Source: Acanthosoma haemorrhoidale (Eukaryota > Arthropoda > Insecta > Hemiptera > Acanthosomatidae). Taken from it: a stretch of 64,000 nucleotides of DNA. The position numbers and the translations under genes are program-made. The notes under the pieces were generated by a model that was given only the letters and a program-made list of their open reading frames with translations, did no database searches and was not told the origin of the DNA. The stretch spans positions 115,463,475 to 115,527,474 of the forward strand of contig OV884013.1 in the NCBI GenBank assembly GCA_930367205.1, in the 5' to 3' direction. This document shows positions 49,598 to 58,863 of this stretch, piece after piece (position 1 is the stretch's first letter; each line of letters starts with the position of its first letter).

Positions 49598-50416
49598 AGG
49601 GAGTACCAGAATTAAAGCAAGATTTTAATTTGCCGCCATTTGTTAGTTAAGTAACCCTAAAAAAAACAATTTGGCAGTTTAGGGTTAGTAAAAATGGAGA
49701 GTTACACGATAGAACAACTTGTCTTTATTCATGAACATTCATATCATGTACGAAACCTCAAATTGTAGCATTTGGGGTTCGGAGAACCCACATGTGATTG
49801 TCAAAAAACAAATGCATCCACAATGTGTCACTGTTTGGTGTGGATTTTGGGTTGAAGGCATCATTGGACCATGCTTTTTTGAAAATGGGGCTGGTCAAGC
49901 AGTGACTGTTACTGGTGCTCGATATCGTGACATGATAACACAGTTCTTTGTCCCGAAGTTGGATGATATTGATGGGGGCAATATGTGGTTTCAACAAGAT
50001 GGTACCACATGCCATACAGCCCATGAATCAATTCAAATACTGCATGAGACATTTCCAGGTCACGTACTCTCTCGTTTCGGTGATCGGAATTGGCCCCCTA
50101 GATCGTGTGATTTAACACCTTTAGATTTATTTTTATGGGGTTATTTGAAGTCAAAGGTGTATGTCAACAAGCCCACATTCACCCGTACATTAAAAGAGGA
50201 AATTCAACCACATTTATGCCAAATGGTAATGGAAAATTTCGACAAAAGAGTGCGTATGTGCTAGCAAAGTCGTGGAGGCCATTTGGCCGATGTGTTATTC
50301 CACAAATAACCCTATCCTATTTACTTTATAATTCAATAAAAAAATAAGAATAAAAATACTGAAAACTGTGTTTTCTATTTAAATCAAATCCTGCGTTAAT
50401 TCTGGAACACCCTTTG
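49598..50416 (+). mobile_element. Internally deleted mariner-like transposon, copy 2, with terminal repeats
   Basis: The 5' end GGGAGTACCAGAATTAAAGC pairs with the reverse complement of the 3' end (GGGTGTTCCAGAATTAACGC, 50397-50416). The transposase starts at 49694 (MESYTIEQLVFIHEHSY) and then jumps past most of the N-terminal half. A 181-codon frame from 49719 covers the catalytic C terminus: IWGSENPHVIV, VTVWCGFWVEGIIGPCFFEN, MWFQQDGTTCHTAHESIQIL, PRSCDLTPLDLFLWGYLKSK and VYVNKPT. A short in-frame loss lies near EEIQPHLC. The HTH is gone, so it is non-autonomous. It is the same family as 15640-16110. Flanking TA duplications are plausible but not exact. Confidence 0.88.
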
Positions 50417-51260
50417 GTACTTAAACGTAGAAGCTTCGCTTCTGGTGCTGGTCTAATAAATATGATGTACTAACCTAGTAAATACTACCTACAAACGTAC
50501 GAGGAGGTTTTTTGTTTTTTTTATCCACCAGCCATCCATTATCCATTATATTTTATGGTGATCCGGTTGTGGTATAAGATATTTGTTGTCTACCCACAAT
50601 CATATATTTTATGGTTCTGAGCACTTTCGATAATAAATTGACATCCCCATAGACAAATATTACAGCATATAGTAAATATAATGCAAGATAACTGAAATTA
50701 CAATACCACAGATAAAATCGAATTCAAATAAATGACGTACAGTATAATTATTAGTTAAAATATAATTAATTTCATTCAAATATTTATTAGAATGCAGCTG
50801 TTAAAATAGTGAAATAAATATGTTAGCTCAACAAAATTTTGATTAAAAAAAAAAATTAAGAATAAAATTATTGTTTTATCGATCAATGTTTTTTAAAGTT
50901 TATCTAGTGGTATGAACACTATTACTATTCACCAATCACCTATCACATAGCGAAACAAATCAAAATAAAATAAACGCAATTCTGTAATATTTGTTCTGGC
51001 CTCTGGGAATGACTAATTGCGTTCAGGTCAGTAAAAATAACATTGTGAGTTAAAAAAATATATATAGTGTTACTTAAAAAAACTGTACCTGAACTTTTAG
51101 AGCTTAGTTATAGGGACAAAAAGTAAAACTAAAATACTATCAATAATATAAAACTCCATTTTCTAAGACTGTTATGGTTTTATTACCACGAATGTATAGA
51201 GCACCATCATCCTGTACCAAGCTTCAGAATGTAAGGTTTTTAAACGAAAATCCTAGATAG
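50417..51260. other. AT-rich stretch downstream of the MGST1-like gene
   Basis: Contains the putative 3' UTR of the minus-strand MGST1-like gene and no other recognisable feature. Confidence 0.5.
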
Positions 51261-51261
51261 A

Positions 51262-54200
51262 CTAGATGGACGCTACCTTATCACTTAGACGTACATACAT
51301 ACCTTGAAAGAAGACAGTATTGACGAGGGTGAGCGCAATGAGCCATATATTGACGACGTAGCCAACCCTGAAGGCCGTCATCCTAGCCGGCTGAGGGTGT
51401 ACCCTAACAGCGTAGACGTAGGTGTGCCAGATCCTGGCCGCGGTGTAGCTGAGGAACAGGGCGGAAGCCAGCAGGTGGTAAGGCCTTGTGGCGAGGTACA
51501 TCGCCCCGGAGGCCAAGAAGATTGGGATGTTCTCCAGATCGTTGAGATGGGCCCTGTCGGGGAAGATGAAAAGGTGTCTGTACCATTATAACCTACAGGA
51601 AGGTTAATACTAGAGAATTAGGATTGTTTCCAATGCGTGAATTTATTGGGAATCCCTCTAATCCAAATATAACAGAAGAGATACAATAGATTTCCATGAA
51701 ACTAATTGATAAATGATGTTTCGACATACTCTAGGATGAACAATTGGTAACCTTATCCCCCCCCCCCATTTTCCATTCTAGGTAGAGCAAGCAACTAATA
51801 GAATAGAACGAAATCTTCGTTCCTTACTGTTTACAACTTATTTTCTTTGGATTATTTGCACTTTACTTCCACCTCATATGATAACACACCCATAAATATA
51901 GAAGTAGTAGTATTAGTAACAAATTAAATTTTATTGTATACAAATACAACTAGTAAAAAGTTTATAATATGTTTTTTTTGCGGAACCTATAACATACGAT
52001 TGTTGTTAAACTCTTATTTTAAGATTATTTACTTCGTTGAAATTTAAATACTTGCCTCAACTCATATGCAAGAATGAGAGTTACTGATCAAACAAAAAGC
52101 CTCTAAAAACTACATATCGCCAAGAGAGCGTGAAAGTGAAAACGAACCCCACATGTCAGGCCGGATGTGGGTAAAATCAATGCCTTCTACCAAAATTGAA
52201 CAATCCACCAATCATTATTGTATACTTTGGTCATTTGAGCAATATACAAGGGACGGAATGGTCTGTCTAAAGGACGGTACCCTTTTTTAACACATATGAC
52301 CCACAGAGGTAATGTTATAGCGAAATGAAATTATTTCCCAGGGAGGCCATAAACCCACAATGTCTCTTATTGTTATTTAGTTATTTTATTCAGCGAAAAG
52401 CTCAAATAATCCCCAGTTCTAAAAATAATACAACTTGATTTTTTTACCAGGAATTGAACAAAGAATCTGACCTTTATAACCCTGTTAGTTTTTCTGTTAT
52501 CTGAGTCGATCCATGTCTCACAAAGACAAGATCAATTTGTTCTTTATTTCTATTTCTTACCTTCATGTGATTTATTCCTGAGCTTAAATTATGTATGGTT
52601 TAGTTTTATCTGCATTACGATAATAACTACCCATCATCCAAAGAACCATACCGAATGCCAGATAGCATTCAAGTGCTTCATGAATTATTCTGTGAATAGT
52701 ATCTTGATATTTTGACTAAGGGGTGTTGACTAGATGGTAGTGGTAAAGGATGTGTTAGAGATGTTACATTGTTACCTTCTAACCCTCTCTATGTCGGGAT
52801 CGTCATAGGCCACTTTTCCTCTCCTTACAGCGTCCTCAGGGCTTATGAAGATCTGGAAAAAAAAATTAACTTTGTAGTTTTTAACTATTAAATATATAAA
52901 TAATTAAGCACATATTAACTAGAAAGGGTAGAAGAAGGTGAGGCTCACAAAGCGATATGTGAAGTTTATGGTGTTGATTGTTTAACAGAACCCACGTGTC
53001 AGAATGGGCTTAAACGTTCCAGTCAACCTTCTGAAGTTGATGATGACGAAATGAAAGCCATAATTGAATCGAATCGTCATATAACCGTGCGAGAGATTGC
53101 AAAACAGTTAAATGTATCACACACAACAATCGAAAATCATATAAGACGTCTTGGACTTGTTAAGAAGCTCGATATTTAGGTTCCGCCACGACCCTGTGAG
53201 GCCTCACACATCTTTAGCAACACGTACGTAACTATTGGAGATTGGATGGGAAGTGATGTCACTTCCCACATACAGCCCTGACCTTGCACCATCGGATTAT
53301 CATTTATTTCGAAGCTTACAAAGCTTAAAAAATAAAAAACACTTTCCCCGAACCTTTCATTTACACATAATAGACTAGAGAAATGATAAAAAACAATCAG
53401 GGGACCCTATTCCCAAAAACCTCTTTATTACTATGAGGATAAAAATAAAGTTCAGAGCTGAAAAATACTCATGCGTGTCATGTGTTGAAAATAATGTCAC
53501 TGAGATGAGCCCATGCCGTCCTTAAATCGCTTCAAAACTAGATGCCAATATCACACGGATTGAAAAACTGAAAGAAAGTGCCTAGTCAAAACAAACGCCA
53601 AAGGAAGCAAACAGTGAGGTAAGTCAAGAGAAACTTGAGGGCAAAGAATCTAAGAGCGGCTCTAAACAAAAGACTGGAGCGACTCAGGCAAAGGTGCCTC
53701 ACATGATAGAGTATTGTGATCAAAACTATGTAAGATGGCGCCTTACCTTATAAAGCTTAAACCATAACACTCTACCCTGCGACAACTACTTTCGTCTGGG
53801 TCACTCCATTCTCCTGCGATAGAACTGCTCTTAGATGTTTTCCCCTCAAGTTTCTCTTGTCTTGCCTCAAAGCTTTCTTCCTTTGTCTTTTGCCCATGCT
53901 AAGCTTTCTCTGCCAGCTCCTCGATCTGTGTGATATCACCACCTAGTTTCGATGCGGCCTGAGGATGACACATCCCATACCAGCTGCAGTACCTCTAAGA
54001 CAAGACACACCCCACTTGACCCTGAGCATTTCCTGGCCCATCACCAGACTTCCTACCCCATAGATTACAATACCTAATTACCAAATCAAAATTATTAAAA
54101 AGAAAGTTAACTCATTTTCGTTTTATACTATGCTGATCAATGTGAATTGAAATACCTAATCGCAAATCAAACTTATATAAAGATCCGTTTTCGTTATGTA

Positions 54201-55897
54201 CTATCTTGACCAATGAGCATTGGAATATCAACACAATAAGTAAAAGCACTTTAGTTACACAATTACTACAAGAGGACAACTACAGCAGAACCAAACCCCA
54301 ACCTATCTCCACGGGCCGTGAACTGCAACTGAGGCTTAAGGAAGCCAAACAGCTGTTCACCTGACCTAATCTTTTGTATGGAACTTGAAGTTATTATTGA
54401 TTTATGTGATAGAAATAATTATTTGTTTTAATTATATCTATTAGAATTAAATATATATAGTTACTGTACTCCACACAGTATATTGTGTACTTTACACCGC
54501 ACGCACCTATATATATTATACCGCAACGGTGGTACCGAAATTGGAACTTTTTTTTTTTATCAATATTAATATTGACTAGTAATATTTATTTAGTTTCAAT
54601 AAATAATTAACGATAAAAATAATTTAATTCAATAATAAGTTCAAATTTTTCAAGTTTATACAGGTTGCAGTGGCCATGGACATATACAGTGCTATTTCGT
54701 ATACCTGCCTATTATTAAGTTAACTTTAAAAGTACTCTCTAAAAATTTCTTAACTTCATTATATATCCGGTTGATACTAAGCTGTAGTATACATTGTTTG
54801 TTAGGTTGCAGATTTAGGCTGAAGAAACATATTGAAGACGACGAACATTTATTCGTAACTTTTTTTTAATAATTGACACTTTATTTTTCATTCACGTAAA
54901 CCGTTGGTAACAAGGAAAACATTACAGTAATAACGATGGCCTCAAATCGCATTTGGTTGAGTTTTTTTGCTGATAAGGACCACAAGTTCTATGAGGGCGG
55001 GATCATGAAGTTAACAGAAAGATGGAAAAAAAGGTCATTGAATAGAATGGAAGATATATGACTGATTAAAGTTCATTTTTTTGTATAGAAAAAATTGAGT
55101 TTTTTTTTCACAGTACAAAACCGAAATTACTTTCTAGCCAACCTCAATAATTTTGTGGACGTCTTGAAAAGTGTACCACAAGGTTCATCTTTACCTCAGC
55201 TACTATTTTCCCTCTACCTGTTTAGTTTTTCAAAAATTCTATCAAAGTGTTCCGAAGATCAAATGTACTTCAATTTGATATAAATCACTGACTGGCCAAA
55301 TATACAAGGTATACCAAATTTGAAGATCGATTCAGTAGAAGTTCTTTTTTGTCCAAGGAATAACGGCAAATGTCCAACCCACCTAGGACTTCTCCTGATC
55401 TGTATGCTAATGATCTATACTTCCATCTCATCCTCAACATCCCACACCAACTTCAAAGCTGGAGGTGGTCAGGAGACCACCTCCAAGAAAGTAACAAGAC
55501 CTTATAATCAGCATGTTCTAAGAACTGCTTAAAATGATAGTGTATTGATCGCATGTTATAATTAATTTATCAATAATTTTCCTTTGTATATTGTTTCTTC
55601 TCTTATTTGTATGAATTTATCGGGGACTAATACTATTAAATGGTGTAAAATAATTATTGTTTTAAGGGACGCAGTCCCAGGATGATAGGATTTTTTTTAT
55701 TGCAATCAATAAAAAAGTATTTTATGCACTTCTTAGATGAGAACTTCAGTAAATTATTACTAAGGTATAGAAAGAAGACAAACCTCTTTCCTGAGCCTTA
55801 GCTTGCCAACGAAGAGAGCCATGAAGAGCATTTTGAGACAGAGCACTCCACTGCACACCAAATAAACTTTGACCTCCAACTCGTTTGGGCTCAGCAT
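51262..55897 (-). CDS. Microsomal glutathione S-transferase 1-like protein
   Basis: Exons (minus): 55897-55784, 52852-52776 and 51553-51262; 483 nt, 160 aa, near the ~150-155 aa of the family. Phases 0 and 2 match. TM1 is in VYLVCSGVLCLKMLFMALFV. The diagnostic MAPEG loop reads FISPEDAVRRG, then DDPDIERVRRAHLNDLENIP. The RVRRAH junction falls on the second splice. TM2-4 follow (FLASGAMYLATRP, LLASALFLSYTAARIWHTYV, YVVNIWLIALTLVNTVFFQG). MAPEG enzymes are trimeric ER or outer mitochondrial membrane proteins that conjugate glutathione to lipophilic substrates or reduce lipid peroxides. Exon 3 is much GC-richer than its surroundings. The C terminus runs past a GGTATGTATG that looks like an unused donor, so an alternative last exon is possible. 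Start ATG chosen as the only suitable one in this exon. Confidence 0.92.
51741..51817. repeat. Direct repeat, copy 2
   Basis: Partner of 49500-49575, with a longer C run. Located in intron 2 of the MGST1-like gene. Confidence 0.85.
52917..53385 (+). mobile_element. Internally deleted mariner (DD34D type) remnant
   Basis: It translates to an N-terminal mariner HTH region: EGEAHKAICEVYGVD, DDDEMKAIIESNRHITVREI, AKQLNVSHTTIENHIRRLGL and VKKLDIWVP (with a TAG in place of W). After a gap it continues with the C-terminal catalytic motif YSPDLAPSDYHLFRSLQ. The middle of the transposase is missing. This is a different mariner lineage from the copies at 15640 and 49598. Located in intron 1 of the MGST1-like gene. 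Confidence 0.85.
53529..53957. mobile_element. Near-symmetric palindromic element with coding-like arms
   Basis: The left arm (53529-53740) and the reverse complement of the right arm (53747-53957) align along their length, with a loop of only a few bases near 53743. Each arm read outwards-in encodes a similar peptide: left ASKLDANITRIEKL with VSQEKLEGKESKSGS; right (minus) ASKLGGDITQIEELAEKA with ARQEKLEGKTSKSSS. This is an inverted duplication of a gag-like or other ORF piece, not a host gene. The source element is unknown. Confidence 0.75.
54890..55540 (+). mobile_element. LINE reverse-transcriptase fragments
   Basis: Near 55165-55285 the frame reads DVLKSVPQGSSLPQLLFSLY, which is the VPQGSVLGPLLF.LY motif of Jockey/CR1-type RT. 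Near 55380-55480, in shifted frames, a second RT-like piece reads PTHLGLLL followed by YANDLYFHL, like the YADD box. Frames and stops show both are dead. They lie between exons 1 and 2 of the MGST1-like gene. Confidence 0.6.
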
Positions 55898-56769
55898 TAT
55901 CGGACTGAACAACTGGGAACAGACAACAGCTAGCGGCTTTAAAGTAGATTTTTTAGACTTCCGGCCAACCTTCAGCCCGTATCTAAATTGCCTTGTCGCG
56001 ATTTCACTTAGCGTTGTCTCTGCAACGTCATCTATGTTTAATCACTTTGTACGTTGATAACATGCAGGGGGTTGGGATGCTGGATCGAGACTTGCATCAG
56101 TTATCTTAGTAAAAGTATATTATATATTATTTAAATTTGTGTTCAGGAGAACAACCAATGTTTTACTATATATATATCAGTAACATTTAAGCCCCGATTA
56201 CAAAAAATTAATTCTATTGAATAGAATAAAAGAAATATTTAGTTGCCACAGACAAATGTAATATTTTCATACTGCTACGAGGCGATCTGTACTTGGGTTG
56301 GGTCTGCGATAGTACAAATGCTGTGATATATAAATATGCCAGTATATTTTGAAATATGCTCTTAGTTTTTTGTAATTAAATTCAATAACGGGAAGAATTT
56401 AAACTTCAATGAAGTCAGCCCCATTTCGCTAAGTTTTAGGGTTTTTAAGGACCAACTAAGAAGATATCTATTTTTTTGCCCTTCGGTCAATCTCACATTG
56501 CGTGCAGTAATGCAAAAATAATTTCAGAGGAATTCTAAAAAATAGAGGTTTGTAAGGAAAAACGAGGCTGCCATTATATATACTCATTTATATAAATTAC
56601 ATGTTGACGAGCCCCTTCACTAGAATTAGAACGTCGTGAGAAATATTTTCTTTTCTTCATACATTGATTATTTCTATTGAACAATCCAACTTAAAATAAA
56701 TTTGTTAATTTATGCTTATGGTGTTTATTTTTTTTGTCGGAAGTATATGATAAAAGTTTAATATTTCGT

Positions 56770-56862
56770 TATGAGCAACACTGGGTCGTGGTGACACCAC
56801 CTGCAGTCCAACAAGCTTACGGCCATAGCATCATTGTCTCCATATTTGATTCAGGAGAAGGT
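56770..56862 (+). other. Possible unassigned exon
   Basis: A frame reading YEQHWVVVTPPAVQQAY followed by GHSIIVSIFDSGEG ends at a strong donor (GAGAAG-GTAAGTG at 56858-56864). It could belong to a gene I do not recognise, or be a non-coding first exon spliced to RPS2, whose start codon is preceded by an acceptor-like TTTCTGTAG at 58851-58859. No homology recognised. Confidence 0.25.
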
Positions 56863-57837
56863 AAGTGTGAGCGTCTCTTTCTTACTCAGTTATATTACTC
56901 AGTTAGTTTAGCCATTTATTTTTGTGTGCTATCTGGTCATCTTTATTTACTGTACGTTATATTTATAAAGGTAAATTTCCCTTTAAAACGTAATTTCTAT
57001 ACTAATCGGTACATGTTCAATGTTCTAAGGCCACATGGTTGCATGTGCTGACTTCTTCATTAATTAGTTTATTATTCGTTATTACCTTCAGAAACTTGTA
57101 GTTTTCATTTACTACCGAGAAATCGTAGCTTGTAAACTCTCTTATTATGTTAAAATAACGTAAATTATTTTTAGATAAGGTTGTGGTTACTTAATTAGCT
57201 TAGGTCCCCATCTTCATGGTGTTGATTAACTTAGTGTATTTTTTTTTTCAAAACCCTTTTATTTAAAAATTTTTACATACAAACAAATTTACAGATTTAT
57301 GGTTCTCCTACTTAGTATCTATTATTGCATTCTAGTTAAATATTGTTTTTTCCCCGATAAACCATTTGCTTAGCTAGGGCAATTATTAAGGATTTTTTCA
57401 TGCATTGAACATTCCATTCGTTATTACCTGCTGCAGCTTCTATTTTGTAATGTGTTAATAATTTCACCTCCTTCAATGGCCTTAAAGGGCCCTAAATTTT
57501 TCCTTGCAATGAGCTGACTCGAAATTTTGAATTAAACTAATTTTGATTAACTTAAATTTAGTTATGTGCCGAGGCTGTGAGAAGTATGTCTCAAGCTCTC
57601 TGCATGCCTGTATTCAATCGTTCTGGTTTTAGTATGTATTTTTGTGTGACAAAATATGTTTTAATTTTGCCTCTATTAAAATCCTATAGTAATTATTTAC
57701 CTGAGAAAAAAAATATTGGCCGAGGTCTCGACTAAGTTAACACTAATATCTAGTTCAGTGATCTACAGTAATGCTTCACAAGGTGGTCTGATATTAGCAG
57801 CCATTGGAGGAATTTTGTATTTCCAAAGTCTCCCTTT

Positions 57838-57880
57838 ACCTACGAGGGTGGTCTGATAAGTTACTGACCTAACAAAGCTT
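57838..57880 (+). mobile_element. Possible solitary mariner terminal repeat
   Basis: TACGAGGGTGGTCTGATAAG, preceded by a CC and starting with TA, resembles the terminal inverted repeat of insect mariners. A partial match, AAGGTGGTCTGATATTAGCA, lies near 57780. No transposase is seen. Confidence 0.35.
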
Positions 57881-58043
57881 TTATTTATTTTATTATCATC
57901 TTCTTGAGGTCGGAAACTTTTTAGACCACCTGTGTATGTAGTACAAGTAGTTGTTAAATCCCTGCCTGTACATCTTTTATCTAGTTATTAATCTTTAATG
58001 TTCTAGATTTTATAGTATAATAATCATTTAATTTAACTTAAAT

Positions 58044-58130
58044 GGCTTTAATGATGATAATGCTATCCCACTGTTTAACTTAATATGAAATCCATATTGA
58101 TTATAATAATGCACTACTATCTGAAAAGCC
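58044..58130 (+). ncRNA. C/D-box snoRNA, type A copy 1
   Basis: Terminal stem GGCTT/AAGCC encloses a C box ATGATGA (58051-58057) and a D box CTGA (58121-58124); 87 nt. The block TGCTATCCCACTGTTTAA after the C box and GCACTACTAT before the D box match copies 2 and 3, so the guide segments are conserved while the middle differs. It lies upstream of the RPS2 start codon, which suggests an RPS2 5' UTR intron as host. Confidence 0.75.
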
Positions 58131-58863
58131 CTAGCCTTTAACATGTATCTTAATATTAGGTTGTTATTCCCTAGAACAGAACACCAGCCATCGAAATGTT
58201 CTGAAGAATATCTATATCCCCTATACACATGTTATCCGGGTGCTGACCAAATGGCACAATTATCACCGAATATCTACTAATCACAAAAGTATTAATATTA
58301 ACTTATGTATAGAAATTGGTCAGTTTTAAAGGTTTCCTAGATTTCTTTTTTAATAAAACTAGATCCTTAATGATGTGGGAGGGGCGCTCATAAATTCAAC
58401 TTTAATGGTTCAGCCGAACACTTTTACTTGAAATATAGTTAAGATTATCAGACTTGTAGTAATTAGGGCTCACCAAAAGTATAAACCTCCCGACTTTATT
58501 CAATTGTTAAATGTTCATTAGCTGTTAACCAAGTTGGATTGGGCTTCGTTGTTATACTGCAAATTTTGTTTGTACGCCCCCAGCTCATTGTTTTGGACAC
58601 ATCAAACTGGGATAAATAACTCGTTTCCACCACTGCCACGATAATGTTTTTGACATATATCTGCCGAGGGTAGGAGCACATAGCCAATTAGTATAACATT
58701 TAGAATGGAAAGTGGGATAATTCATGTTAATAGTTGAATAAAGGTTAGATCCGTAATAGATAAATGACTGGGCCTGTTTTATTTCTGTTATTTTAATTTG
58801 TGTTGTGTGTTCTTGTTATCAAGGTTTATTGTTGTGGTAACTGTAAGCTATTTCTGTAGAAAT

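Noticed and set aside
51304..51591. 95-codon plus-strand frame
   Set aside because: Antisense shadow of the GC-rich MGST1-like exon 3.
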